DNA from: Ursus arctos
Taxonomy: Eukaryota; Chordata; Mammalia; Carnivora; Ursidae
NCBI RefSeq assembly: GCF_023065955.2
Contig: NW_026622841.1
Span: forward strand, 15,572,501-15,636,500
Reading direction: 5' to 3'
DNA length: 64,000 nucleotides
Below are positions 1 to 12,539 of this stretch, piece by piece. Numbering within the stretch: position 1 is the stretch's first letter; every line of letters begins with the position of its first letter. A program made the translations under genes and the position numbers. The notes beneath the pieces were generated by a model, which was not told the origin of the DNA, ran no database searches, and saw nothing but the letters and a program-made list of their open reading frames with translations.

Positions 1-461
1 TGCCGACCGCTGGCAAACAGGAGCAGGAGGGCAGGAATGCTAGCTCCCCACGTGGCTGGGGAGGCCTTCACCTCTCCACCAACCATTTGAGTACAATCTC
101 CAGGCTGTGTAATGAGTTATTTCTCTGACATTCATTCTGGGGGGGAAAAAAAAGTATAGGCATAAGACACAGCCTTTCGTTCAGCACAAATCAGAATTGA
201 CATGCATGTTTTAAAGAGATGGAAGATGTGTGACTGATCTTCTCATTGTCTCTGTATCAACTGCTCTACAGTTTATTTATCAGATTATTTCAGGGCAGCG
301 GGGAAATGATTACATTGCTCATTTTCTCTGTGTCCGTTTCCTAATCATTCCCACCTGTGGGATCTGTCTACACTACCCCATTCATCTGCAGGTATTGCTA
401 CAAAGGTTATTTTTCTAAACCATAAATTCTTCCTGAACTTTGAATCAAAGTATGAACGTGT

Positions 462-923
462 TTGGATTAAGAAGTTGTGGTCCATATATACAATGGAATA
501 TTACTCAGCTATCAGAAAGAACGAGTTCTCAACATTTGCTACAACATGGACAGCACTGGAGGAGATAATGCTAAGTGAAATAAGTCAAGCAGAGAAAGAC
601 AACTATCATATGATTTCTCTCATCTATGGAACATAAGAACTAGGATGATCGGTAGGGGAAGAAAGGGATAAAGAAAGGGGGGGTAATCAGAAGGGGGAAT
701 GAAACATGAGAGACTATGGACTATGAGAAACAAACTGAGGACTTCAGAGGGGAGGAGGGTGGGGGAATGGGATAGACCGGTGATGGGTAGTAAGGAGGGC
801 ACGTATTGCATGGTGCACTGGGTGTTATACACAACTAATGAATCATCGAGCCTTACATCGGAAACCGGGGATGTACTGTATGGTGACTAACATAATATAA
901 TAAAAAATCATTTAAAAAAAAAA
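462..923 (+). mobile_element. L1 3' end, 5'-truncated insertion
   Basis: This is carnivore L1 3' sequence (acaatggaatattactcagc near 491-510) running into the 3' UTR and an A-rich tail. It is flanked by the 15-bp TSD aaagtatgaacgtgt at 447-461 and 924-938. The short open frames in it are L1 remnants. Confidence 0.9.
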
Positions 924-1084
924 AAAGTATGAACGTGTACTGATGATTATGAAAGCATCGAGGAATCTGGGTGTTTTTTTCTTTTTCCAAAATAAAAAAA
1001 TAAATTGTTTTTACAGAATAAATTTTTTGGAATGTGTTTTGGGGAACCAAATTTGAGGTTATTTATTTGGGGGAGCTTTTTTGT

Positions 1085-1985
1085 TTTGTTTTAATTCCGG
1101 TTAGTTAATATACAGTGTTATATTAGTTTCAGGTGTACGATATAGTGATTCAACACTTCCATACAACACTGGGTGCTCATCACACAAGTGCCCTCCTTAA
1201 TCCCCATCACCTATTTCACCCATCCCCCCACCTCCTTCCCTCTGGTAGTCATTAGTTTGTTCTCTATAATTGAGTGTGTTTCTTGGTTTGTCTCTCTCTC
1301 CCTCTTCTTTTTTCCCTTTGTTTCTTTATTTTGTGCCTTAAATTCCACATATGAATGAAATCGTATTTGTCTTTCTCTGACTGACTTATTTCACTTAGCG
1401 TTATACTCTCTAGATCCATCCATGTTGTTGCAAATGGCAAGAGTTCTTTCTACGGCTGAATAATATTCCATTATATATATATATATATCACACATCTTTA
1501 TATATATGTGTGTTATATATATGTATGTAATACATATATATGTAATATATCACAACTTTATTGTACCATTTATCAATCGATGGACACTTGGGCTCCTTCC
1601 ATAATTTGGCTGTTGTAAATAATGCTGCTATAAACATGGGGGGGCAAATATCCTTTTTAAAAATCCTTTTGAATTAGTGTTTTTTTTAAGATTTTTTATT
1701 TTTAAGTACTCTCTACACCCATCATGGGGCTTGAACTTATAACCCCAAGATCAAGAGTCACATGCTCTACTGACTGAGACAGCCAGGTACCCCTAAATTA
1801 GTGTTTTTGTATTTTTGGTGTAAATACCCAGTAGTATGATTCCTGGGTCATAGGGTAGTTCTATTTTTTTTTTTTTTTTTTTACTTCCTGAGGAGCCACC
1901 ATTTTGTTTTCCACAGTGGTTGCACCAGCTTGCATTCCCACCAACAGTGTGTGAAGGTTCCTTTTTCTCCACATCCAGTGTGAGA
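1085..1985 (-). mobile_element. Antisense L1 3' end, interrupted by a SINE
   Basis: The sequence reads as the reverse complement of an L1 3' UTR and terminal ORF2 region, with the 3' end near 1085. It contains a TA/TG-rich expansion at about 1473-1550. A minus-strand SINE splits it near 1685-1795. It belongs to a different, more diverged copy than the sense L1 at 462-923. Confidence 0.85.
1685..1795 (-). mobile_element. tRNA-derived SINE nested in L1
   Basis: This is a short SINE of the type without a CT-rich body, seen in reverse (gggcttgaacttataacccc, then a short tRNA-like head). The TSD aattagtgttttt is at 1672-1684 and 1796-1808, so the insertion is later than the host L1. Confidence 0.8.
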
Positions 1986-2551
1986 AGTCTTTATCTGAAT
2001 TCAGTATTGCCAAAATGATAAAGGGCCACATGTTAGAGCATTTATAAAATATTAGTTACATCAGGTATTTCATTAATATGTTTTAATATAAAACCAGTCC
2101 AGTCCTGACACAGGTTGTTATGCACAATAAACATACCTAATATAGTTCTCCTACTATTCATTTTGAATTTCTTGGTCCAAGACTATTTCTTTAGCACCAA
2201 GAGAAAGGTCCATTTCAGGGAAAATAGTATTCAAACTAGATGCATATAATGCATTAAAACACTGCAAAGTCTTACACAGTTTATGTGATTCATACACATG
2301 TAATTGAGACTGAATACCGTAGTGCTGTGGCACTATCCAAGTCATATGCAGAGTCAGGATAGATAACACTCTTTGGCCAGAAAAATAGAAGAAATGAAGA
2401 ATAGAACACCTGTGAACATTGGCTTTGGAACTTAGATTTTAAAAAGATTGTTCTTTACTGAATACTATTTAGAATGGTGCTCTAAAGTTTATGGAGAAAT
2501 CAATTTGTATCTCTTTTAAGCCCTTCCAGATTTTCTTTAAATCTATCTCTA

Positions 2552-2732
2552 GGGACGCCTGGGTGGCTCAGGCGGTTAAGTGTCTGACTTCAGCTGGGAT
2601 CGTGACCTAGGGGTCCTGGGATCAGGCCTCCCCACCTTGGGCTCCCCACTCAGTGGGGCATCTGCTTTTCCCTCTCCGTCTGCCCCTTCCCCCACCCATA
2701 CTCTTTCTCTCAAATAAATAAAATCTTTTTTA
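2552..2732 (+). mobile_element. Can-SINE
   Basis: It has the head gacgcctgggtggctcaggc, a CT-rich body and an aataaataaaatctttttt tail. No clear TSD is seen. A 43-bp tandem duplication begins directly after the tail. Confidence 0.9.
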
Positions 2733-2813
2733 AAACCCTACTTTTAAAATTCTGTACACAATAATTCCAATAATAAAACCCTACTTTTAAAATTCTGTAT
2801 ACAATAATTCCAA
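2731..2813. repeat. 43-bp tandem duplication
   Basis: A unit starting taaaaccctacttttaaaat occurs at 2731-2773 and again at 2774-2813. The copies differ at one base (gtacaca versus gtataca) over 40 compared positions. Confidence 0.9.
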
Positions 2814-4717
2814 AATTTTTTGAGAAGATATTCTGTATGGAGAACGATGTTATACAATTCTTTGTGTTTGGAGAGGTAGAGAAAAAACTGAATATAAATC
2901 TATGTGAAATCATATGCATTGCCAACATGTGTTGGCGTTTTGTCAGGGGAGCAATGTGGAGTTGCAACTAGTGCTGTGATTCCCTCCTCTGTTTGGAAAG
3001 CTAACCATCATGCTAGGAGATACATTCCCTCAGTTATCAAAGGTTTTCTGAGTGTCTGCCACTCTATGTGACAGCAACGTCAAAGGTAAGACAGACCCGG
3101 TCCCAGACCTCAATGCACGTTTAACACGTGCAAGGGAACACGTGGACAAGCGTGGGAGTATCAGAGGCACTTAGTGGTGCACACCAGCAAGGTTGGCACG
3201 CGGGGGCAGGGGCTAGTACCACCCAAGCCTGGGTAGGTGAATGCGCCGGAAGCAGGGCCGAGGGGAGGAGTCAGGAAAATATACAAGAGGAAGGATCCCA
3301 ACGAGTTCCGGCTCCTAGCTTGACCCGTGGAGGCAGGAGGGCATCCGGGTGGTTTAAATAAATTAAACTGCCTGGGGCATCCAGGAAAATGCCGGTGGAG
3401 ACGCGGCAAGCAGGTTCCTCCGTCCTTCAGGCAGTGCGCTGCAGGACAAGTGTCGCTGAGAAAAGAGCGGTAAGTTGGTGGACAATGGCCGCACCCGCCA
3501 AGGTGTGGGGGGCCCGCCGCTCGGGGGAGTCATTAAAGGAACCGGCCAGCGTGGCTCGGCTCCGACCCCAAAAGCTTGCATGCCGGGCGCCTGCCTGGAG
3601 CCGAGTGCCAGGTATTTGCACGAGAGGCTCAGTCCTTCCAGCCCGAGAGCAGTAAACACGCACTTACGAATGATCTCACACTTCTCCCCTCCCCTGGGTT
3701 CAACTGCCTTTTGATCCACAAGTGGGAACATATGAGGACTGTTTGCTTTTGGAGATGCCTTCTCTTATGCCAGTGGAGGAACGGAAACTATTTGTTGTGC
3801 TCTGGGTTTTCTGCCCTTGTTCAGAAGATCCTAGTGACACGTGTTTCTTGTCTCCTGAGTCCCCCAATGCCCCCAAAACTGATGTCTCAATTGTAGTTAG
3901 TGGGATTCGAGGCAGATTCCTCAGGACTGGGTTTCCGGCGGATGAATACATCCCGTTGGTTGGTGCTGCTGGAATCCACCTGCCCCCGACGTCTTTCTTC
4001 GCGGCTGAAATTAGGGTGTGAGTTTCCAACAGCCAACTCTACACTCAAACCTTTAGCGTACAGCTCATTTGTCTCCGGGGTCTGGTTTTGTTTAAGCTCA
4101 GGAGAGAAATGCTCCTGGAGGAGAGCAGAGCGAGACTTTGGCTGTAATTGTATTTGCACTGTCTGCTCGGTGCCCGGCCCAAAGCCTGTACCCAGCCGGT
4201 GCTTGGTGAAATTTGTGGAATGAACAAATTGTAATAATTAGAAATTAGAGAGGAAAACTTTCAAATGGTAAATATGGTGTCTTATCCTTTATATTTTGCT
4301 ATATATCATTTAGAATATTGCTTCTAATACTTGCTAAAGTGATTTTAATATTTTAAGCTTAATGCCGTCGGATTAAACTTTATTTTGGAAAAATTCATAC
4401 AAAATCAAATGGCTAAATAAGCTTTCTGAGTTAAACACAGGCACGGGGAAGTTTTTTCTTTAGTGGAAAATCTAGAGGAGTCTGGACAGTCACTATGTGA
4501 CCTCACCAACTGATTGCACACCAAGTACTTAGAAAACAATAGAAAGATTCTCAAATCCCATCATCAGTATGGTAGAACAAACAGTAGACTCTCTATAGAC
4601 TTAAGAAAAATTCAACTATGACTGAATGAATCAAACAAAGTACATATTTACTGGATATAGTTCTAACTAAAGGGTAAGTACAGGTCTGTATGGCAAGAGT
4701 TACATGCGCTGCGTTTC
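2814..4717. other. Intergenic, no gene recognised
   Basis: Apart from the CpG-rich patch at 3240-3660 I see only short overlapping frames on both strands (3.4-4.2 kb) with no recognisable product. Confidence 0.6.
3240..3660. promoter_or_regulatory. Orphan CpG-rich patch, possible intergenic promoter or enhancer
   Basis: I count roughly 23 CpGs in about 270 bp (3390-3660) in GC-rich sequence, giving an observed/expected ratio near 0.9 by hand estimate. The surrounding DNA is CpG-poor. No Can-SINE or other repeat explains it. Overlapping open frames on both strands look like a composition effect. No gene is recognised here. Confidence 0.45.
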
Positions 4718-4733
4718 TAAGGTACAGGACTCT

Positions 4734-4954
4734 TGGGGCGCCCGGGTGGCTGAGTCGGTTAAGCATCTGCCTTCGACTCAGGTCATGGCCCCAGGGTCCT
4801 GGGATCCAGCTCCGTCTGCATTGGGCTCCCTGCTCGGCAGAAAGTCTGCTTCTCCCTTTCCCTGTCTCTCCACCCCCACCACCGGTGTTCTTCCTTGCTC
4901 TGCTCTCTCTCGCTCTCTCAAGTAAATAGATAATCTTTAAAAAAATAATAATAA
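4734..4954 (+). mobile_element. Can-SINE with 16-bp TSD
   Basis: A full-length head-to-tail Can-SINE ending in an (ATA)n-like tail. The exact TSD taaggtacaggactct is at 4718-4733 and 4955-4970. Confidence 0.95.
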
Positions 4955-4970
4955 TAAGGTACAGGACTCT

Positions 4971-6879
4971 GAAGGATGTTACCAGTCAATGCTGTCACTG
5001 GTGTACCAGGCTCAGAAACGAGACTTTTCCTGCCATGTACTCTCTCTCCATTATTGAGAGTCCTAGTGAACAAAGCAGGTTAAATCATCAGCTTCATTCT
5101 GTACAGGGCATGAAGAATAGTGTTCCCTTTGGGAAATTAAATGGCATTAAAATGTAGACAAGCCATGTTGAAAGCCAAGGACGATGCCTCTAACATCTAA
5201 TGTAGTACCTTCTGATAATTGCAGAAATAATTGCAAAAGGGAGAAGGGGAGAAAAGGGGAGGAAGAAAAGAACGTAAACTAGTAGGTGTAAGAAGCCACC
5301 CCCAGATGCTCAGTCTCTCCTATGAATTCCGGAGTCCTTAACAGTGGCAACCCACCTGGACGTTTCCGCCCCGCAGATTCTAAAGTTTACAGTTCCTTCT
5401 CTACCACCAAAACGTACTTGTTCTATCCTTCTTTTCTCAGGTTCCAGAGTTTTCCCAACTCCTGCTCTATCATCAACACACACCTGTTTTGTTCCTTAGT
5501 TACTAAGGGTCCCTGATAGGCTGCTCACTCACTCGGTCACTTAATGGGATGAAGTGTTAGGGCTGATAGCAGCCGCGTGTGTCATCCCTATCAGATGACA
5601 TTTACATTTTAACTGAGGCCTGAATGCCTTGATCCAAGAGAGAAGAATGGCTAGGGTGAGAGTCCCCTGTTCAGGGGCAGGCCAGTGGGAGGACTGGCTG
5701 GGACATGGGTCATGCGCTTCCGCTGCCACTTTGATCACGTTGTCAAAGAGCAGCTGTTCTGCACCAGGCGAGAAGCAGGTATCTAAGTGTTCTGAAGTGG
5801 GTAGCTGTGTATTCTTCCTGAGGGTCGTCCGGGAACCCATGGTAGCTCATTTATGAGTTTGGTTTTCCAAGAACAATACATGCATATGTATGCTCTTCAT
5901 CCAGATCTTTGCTTGTCATCCTCCCTCAGGTTGTTCAAGTGTATCTAGCTACAAACGGAAAGATCATCTCAGATTCCAGTCCACGGCATTCTTTCATTGT
6001 TGGGAGAGCTCCTTTCCTGCCAGACTTCTGAAAGCCTCCCTCTCTCTGTCTCCTTCCCCCAGAGTGCACGTGTGTGTAAAACGCTGATTAATACTTCGCT
6101 CTGTGGAACTAATCTAGTCTACCTTCGATGTCCAGTCTTAAAGGTGGAGTTTGGATTTTAGAGCACTATTAATTTAGGTGAGAGTGACATCGAGGGGACC
6201 GCTAATGACAGTCTGAGCTAAAAGCTCTGATTCGCTCTAAAGATCAAAGGAGGGCCAAAACAACATCAACAACAAACAACATAACCCCAGCCTGATTCCT
6301 GGGTACATGCTCTGGTGAGGTCTGGAGAATCCAGTGAGAATCCCATTGGTGATGTGGCTACTGATGGGTTAAAGATATCTGAAGATTTCGGCTTCTATTA
6401 AGCATGTTAGGGAGGGAGCATGGAGGAGAGGCCTAAGTATGAAAAAATGAGAGAATTTGTTGTGCGAGACAGCATTTGCTGCTATAAATTCATTTATTAA
6501 GAGGTTGTTTTATCACGCAGTAGGTACGAACATGAAATTAGCGCATGCTATCACCAAGTGGTGGTAATGATTCAAAAGTCAAGATTCTGGTCATTAGGTG
6601 TGCTCAGCTGGAAGAAAAAAGCAAATTTTGCTACTTATTATGCTTTAAAATATAAGTGTACCAAAGACTAGAATATTGAAACGTATTAAAAGCAAACTTT
6701 AAAATGCAAGATTAAGGAATATTTAATAATTATTACAAGTTTGAAGAGTTTATATTATAACGAGGAATGTATAAGTCATACTGTTGTGTCATGTGCTCAC
6801 TTCCACACAAGCAAAGCATGTTATCAAACTTTTTCTTACTGTTAATCTGATAGGTAAAACATAACTTATGCTATTTTTA
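4971..6879. other. Intergenic, nothing identified
   Basis: AT-rich unique-looking sequence. A faint old-repeat feel at about 5583-5740 could not be assigned. Confidence 0.5.
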
Positions 6880-7320
6880 TTTTGCATTTCTCATATTATG
6901 GCTGAGATTGAGGAACTTTTCATCTAATTGTCTTCTCTGTGAATTGTCTCCTTATACTTTGCCCATTTTTTTGTGAAGTTAATGGTATTTTAAAAATTGA
7001 TTTGTAGGAGCTCTTTATATATTAGGTTAATTAGCTCTTTATCTGAAATATAAATTGCAGATATTGTTTCCAGAGTGTCATTTGGCTTTTCACTTTGCTT
7101 ATGATGGTTTTTGTCATGTAAAATATTCTTATTGTTTGGGTTTTTGTGTTATAAAGACATTCCCTTTTCTAAGAATATAGAAGGAAATTATTGTATGGCT
7201 TCTCATAGTACTTTTATTGTTTCTCTTTTCTATTTAAATATATGGTCAATCTGGAATTTTTGAAATAGTGCTCTCGCTTTATTTTTTCGGTTGCTGGATT
7301 ATCCCTACATCATGTATTCA
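6880..7320 (-). mobile_element. Old L1 fragment, antisense
   Basis: It resembles the reverse complement of mammalian L1 sequence just downstream of ORF2 (tttgcccatttttttgtgaa, taggagctctttatatatta). It is diverged and its edges are approximate. Confidence 0.6.
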
Positions 7321-7402
7321 ATAACGTACTTTAAAGGTCACCAGTGACTGGGGTTCTGGTTTCCCAGGACTGTCTTGGTTTTTACCTGTTGTCCTGGCAT
7401 AA

Positions 7403-7637
7403 TTTTTTTTTAAAGATTTTATTTATTTGACAGAGAGATAGAGACAGCCAGAGAGAGAGGGAACACAAGCAGGGGGAGTGGGAGAGGAAGAAGCAGGCTC
7501 CCAGCGGAGGAGCCTGATGTGGGGCTCGATCCCAGAACGGCGGGATCATGCCTGAGCCGAAGGCAGACGCTTAACGACTGAGCCCCCCAGGCGCCCCTGA
7601 GCCCCCCAGGCGCCCCCGAGCCCCCCAGGCGCCCCCC
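7403..7637 (-). mobile_element. Young-type Can-SINE with triplicated head
   Basis: The Can-SINE is in reverse orientation. The TSD cctggcataa is at 7393-7402 and 7636-7645. The head-end segment (tgagccccccaggcgcccc) is present three times in tandem at 7579-7597, 7598-7617 and 7618-7637, all inside the TSDs. The body matches the copy at 41.1 kb closely. Confidence 0.93.
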
Positions 7638-7689
7638 TGGCATAACTTTGAATTGTGTTCCCTTTCACTCTCAAATGTGTCCTGGTTTG

Positions 7690-8150
7690 AATGACAAATT
7701 ACATGTTTACCCTCCTGTCCATGATAACTAATACAATATACTTGATCAAAATTGACCCATGGCTAACATTTTACCCCATTGCCTTTATTGTTTGTGCTCT
7801 GTCTATATATTTCTTAAGAGTAGGAATAGTCTTTTTCATAGCCTTGGTATTTTCCTTGAAGCAATACTTTCATCTAATCTGTCATATTACAATTTTGTCA
7901 TTTGCCCTAATAACTCCCCTTATAGCATATCTGTGCCCTCCCACCCCTTCACCTCTCTCCCCTCCACCCTTACCCCACCAAATATAGGATCCAGTCTAGC
8001 ATCAAGCATTGGATTTACCTGTCGTGTCTCTCTGGCTTCCTTTAACCTAGAATTTTTTTTTTTTTTTGTCTTTTATGGTGGCATTGATACTCTTGAAGAA
8101 TACAGTCTTTCCCTATAATTTTATTCCAGAGCATTATTTTCTGTGAATCA
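7690..8150 (-). mobile_element. Old L1 (L1ME-like) 3' UTR, antisense
   Basis: It resembles the reverse complement of an old L1 3' region, with segments such as ataggatccagtctagcatc and a later cttgaagaatacagtc. A T-rich tract lies near 8050. The subfamily label is from memory and the edges are approximate. Confidence 0.55.
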
Positions 8151-8159
8151 CAGTCACTC

Positions 8160-8356
8160 CCTTTTTTTTTTTTTTTTAAGAGAGAGAGCATGAGCGAGTG
8201 AGGAAGGGGAGGAGCAGAGGGAGAAGGAGAGAGTGATCTCAAGCAGGCTCCATGCTCAGCACAGAGACATGACAGGGCTTGATCCCACAATGAGACCGTG
8301 ACCTGAGCTGAAACCTAGAATCCGATGCTTAAGCTACTGAGCCACCAGGCGCCCCC
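8160..8356 (-). mobile_element. Can-SINE
   Basis: A reverse-orientation Can-SINE with poly-T start and a head ending at gagccaccaggcgccccc. The TSD tcacagtcactc is at 8148-8159 and 8357-8368. Confidence 0.95.
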
Positions 8357-8368
8357 TCACAGTCACTC

Positions 8369-10610
8369 TTAATTACAGAGCTCCACTGCCTCAGTGGGGG
8401 TTGAACAAGAATCGATGGCCACATCTCCTCCTTAACCTTACCAACCTTCCCAGACAACTGGATCCCAAGCTCCCTGCATGGATCTGGGCAGTGGGGTGAG
8501 TGAGGGAAGGCTGAGTTCTCTTTGCACACTGGCTCTGGGGCCCCACTCTTTCCCCATCCATGTTTGATCACTCTGTTCTACAAAGTTCTTGGGTTGGCTA
8601 CTGGCTGACCCCAAGTCTTGGGTCAGAGGGATGGATGTGGTAGGTTCTGGAAAGGGGAGAACCTTTTCAAAGTCCTGAGACCAGAAGAAGAATCATGGTA
8701 CCCACTTACCCAGCCTTGCTCTGTCTGATCTCCCTACCCTCCTCCCTCCTGCCCTTCCCCAGCCACCCAAACCCCTCCAGTCACAACCTCTGGTCTCTCC
8801 CTGTATCATCTGAAATCATTCCAGGTGCTTCCAGGGACACAAGGGCCTCCCATTAAGAATCATGTCCCTTAGGAACTGTCAGTACTTGTCTCTTTAAGGC
8901 CTCAATAAACTATTTTCCCAAGTCAGACTCAGAGGAATCTTGGACCAAATGGCGTGATGTTATTTCCTCATCTGAACAAAACTGCTTCATTCTTACATGA
9001 GGGCCCCAAAATATTTGTGCCCCATTAGGATTGGAGAAAGACCTCCTCCAGCCAGCCATCCCAGGGAGCCTGGAGGAACTCTGGTGAATGTAACTTTTGA
9101 CCACAAGCTCAAGTTGGTATAACTGGCCTCTGGAAGAACTCTTGGGAGGGATCTCTCACGGCGGGCTAGTCCCTACATGGTTCCACTCAGCTTTGCTTAT
9201 GTTACAGAGCCTGCTTCTGCTTCCCCCGCTCTGTGTCCTGACGGAGTCCCCACCTGTACTCTGGAGCTACCCCCTACCCACATTTGCCTCCTCTTGATTC
9301 TTTTCTGGTTTGACTCCTGATCTTACAGATGAGCCCATGCTGAGTCCCCACTCAACGGAGCCCACGTGGACCTCTGGACCTCTGACCAAACTGTCCACTT
9401 CTTTCCTCAATTTTAATTTACAAAAAGATCAACACAGCTAAAACCACTTCAACTTGGCAGGGAGAGGCCCCTGCCCTGGCATATCCCTACTCGCTGGAGC
9501 CCAGACTTAGCAGGAGTCCTCGCCATGGGAGATCTGGGAAATTCTCTGAAAGAAGATGCCGAGGTTCCCAGCACCACCCTTCCTGAGGCTCTGCCGTGGT
9601 TAGCAAACCTTTGTCTTACGCACCAATATGAAGCAGACGTTTTTGGCAATGCCTTTATTCTACAGAACACTCGGTCCATGTTTGTGTGTCCACAAGCTTT
9701 CTCAATCATGGGCAAATTTTTTTGCTCTTTGCCACATGAAAAAATGAACTTTCTCTTTTGAGAATTTCGGGAAAATCAAAGAAAAAGTGAAATTAACAAA
9801 TCAAATGGAGCTCGGACAACTAAGCGAACAAAGACATTTGCTTTCCAAAAGCATGTTTAAATATTTTATCTAGAAAATCTTCCCAAAGTTTATAAATAGC
9901 GCCTATCAGTTCCAGCATCAACCTTGGAGAAGTACTTCCAGCTTTATGACCGAGTTTTGTGCCTGTGGCCAAATGGATTTGGAATGGAAACTTTTTTTGT
10001 CATCTGGCTTATTGTTGTTATATTCTGTGGCCACAGTATTTGTCTGGGCCACGGGATTACTCAAGCAATCAAATATTTATTGAGTAACCAGACAACCAAT
10101 GGAAAAATTAGACTTGGATTATATTGTATTCCGTACTATCTGTCTTAAAGTCTTAAGGCAGTTGAGCTCACTAATGATCATCTTTTTTTTTTTTTTTGAA
10201 GCTTAGAAAGGGATCCACTTGGTTAGAAAAAGGGAAGTACCCACGCAGAAGCAAATAGATTCCTGTGACATTTGGCAAACAAAATAGTCACACATTCGGT
10301 TGCCCCGTTCCAGTAACTACTTATGAATGTTTCTCTCATTTTTGAGGTTTTCCCCATAATATGTGGACCATGCCAATGATATCCACTTGAAACTGGAAGC
10401 TTCAGGAATTAAATTCTGGTCTCCTTAATTTACTGTAAGCACAGGTCCCTAGAGACTGTAAGTCCAACATAAATCAAGAGTGTGTTGTAAGGAGAGTATA
10501 TACACACTTTTTTACTAAATGGGTGTGGAGTCACTAGTGCTATGATCAATACTTCTGCTTCTCCTCTTTTGGGGACATGAAAAAAATCCATTTCTCTGCG
10601 TAACTTGAAG
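8369..10610. other. Intergenic, nothing identified
   Basis: Mixed-composition unique sequence with only short frames. A poly-T run lies near 10183-10197. Confidence 0.5.
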
Positions 10611-10925
10611 TTAGGGTTAGTCATCGGACTGCTTCAGCCAGTGGAATATGAGCGAAAATGAAAGGTGCCCCTTTTGGGTAAATGTACAACTTTCCAGGTA
10701 GGTTTCTCTCCACCTTCCATGACACCTGGTAAAGTTCTAGCTGGTAGAGATTCCATCCGCATAAGTCCAGAAGTGAGGATAAAATAAAGAAGTGTTTCCT
10801 ACTGACTGAAAATGGACATGTAGTAAGAGAGGAAAATAATAAATTTATTCCAGGCCACTGAAATATCGGGATTGTTTTTCCTGTAGCGTCTGTCACCTTA
10901 CCTATGCTGAATAGGACAAAAGTTG
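10611..10925 (+). mobile_element. LTR remnant, MaLR/ERVL-like
   Basis: It resembles the second half of mammalian MaLR-type LTRs: a 'gcttcagccagtggaatatg' segment, then an aataaa-type signal near 10842, then a gcctgt..ctgaatag end. The exact family is not determined. Confidence 0.45.
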
Positions 10926-11804
10926 GTAGATAGAAGTGGGCTGCTGCTACAGCAAGGACCTAAAACAAACGACCTAAGGGCCAGGTAGGGGCAAGGACAC
11001 TGTGCCTGCAGTAATTCGGGATGTAGACTTTACTCCTGACGAGTTTACCCCTCCAGGGAAAAAGACTGTGGGGAGAAGTATTCTTTGTAGCCTGTGTTGT
11101 TTGTTGATGACTGTTTTCGGCAGGTTGTTACAAGACAGAGGTGAACACCAAAACACACTGCTCATTTCCAAGCAGGAATATAAGAAAACAGAATTCAGGG
11201 ATTTGAAGCCTGAAGGAAGACTCAGTGTCAACAAGCAAACATTGAAATGAGGAAAACTTAAAGCAGCGGGGGCCAGTTAAAACTCAACCTTGCGTCAAGG
11301 GACAAATGAAGGGTATGGTCATCACCCTCATTGTTAAAACATCTGTCAATGAATTAAAACGTCTTTGAGTAAATTCCCATTAATGGAGTAGTATCCCAAA
11401 ACCCTTTTCATTTGTACAAAATGGCTCATGGAAAAGACGAGGTCTGTACGTGACTCTCTGAAGCCTATGGCCTCAGGGAATTGAAATTAAACTGATGAAG
11501 AGGGGCATGAGGACAAAGAACAGACAAATACTATCAACAAGAGAATTATGTCTCAAAAGGAACTGTGGCTATTGCCATATGGAGCTGACTGGAAGGAGAT
11601 ACAGGAGAAGCTATGTTTTTGACAAAAGAAGTAGGAATCGGCCTGGACAAAACAGGTGGTGGTGATTGAAGAACACGACCTTAGGACTGTCCTCGGCTAA
11701 GAGCAGGGAGTGGGCTGAGAAAGTTGCTCATCCCAAAGAGGACATATTCTCATGGCCCAGTTCAAATGTGGCCGCCGAGAATAATGGAAAAGGGGGACTT
11801 TCAG
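10926..11804. other. Intergenic, nothing identified
   Basis: Unique-looking sequence. No repeat, RNA gene or coding signature noticed. Confidence 0.5.
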
Positions 11805-11818
11805 AAGTCAGAGCCAGG

Positions 11819-12020
11819 GGGCGCCTGGGTGGCTCAGTTGTTAAGTGTCTGCCTTCAGCTCAAGGCGTGATCCTGGTGTCCTGGGATCGAGCCCCACGTC
11901 GGGCTCCCTGCTTCACTGGGAGCCTGCTTCTTCCTCTCCCACTCCCCCTGCTTGTGTTCCCTCTCTCACTGGCTCTCTCTCTCTGTCAAATAAATAAAAT
12001 CTAAAAAAAAAAAAAAAAAA
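11819..12020 (+). mobile_element. Can-SINE
   Basis: A complete element with an 18-base or longer A tail. The TSD aagtcagagccagg is at 11805-11818 and 12021-12034. Confidence 0.95.
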
Positions 12021-12539
12021 AAGTCAGAGCCAGGCTTCAGGAGGGTGATTGGACAAGAGACCTTTTCCCAGGGAGCAGGACCAGAACATAATCAAGGAAC
12101 TTTTCCTACCCCCGGGGGAGCCCTCAAAATGTCTGCTCAGTGGGGTTTAGATTTGCTGTGGACCAGTGTCCACCATGTGTCTCTCTCATTCCCCCCACTT
12201 CTGAATGGGGATACTTACTGTAGTTATCCTGGCCTCCTTCTTCCATCGGAGTGTGGTTGTGTGGAGGGCAGAAAATTTGACTTTCTCCTTCACAGGTCTC
12301 CGAATCAGTAGGCTCCATAACCAGGCCTGATGTGAAAATGGCTGTGCATCTCCCCAAATCCTGGGTTTCGAACTAAAAGCCGTCGGGATAAAACTTGCTG
12401 GCAGTACTCCTTGGAGAAAGAGATGAGTGTACTTTGCTTGCAGAAAGAAAAGCGAACTGAAGGTTCAGTAGCAAAGAGGGCAAATTTTAGGATTTGTCAT
12501 TAGGATTGTTCACCAATTTTTCCAGTTTCTTTCTTTTTT

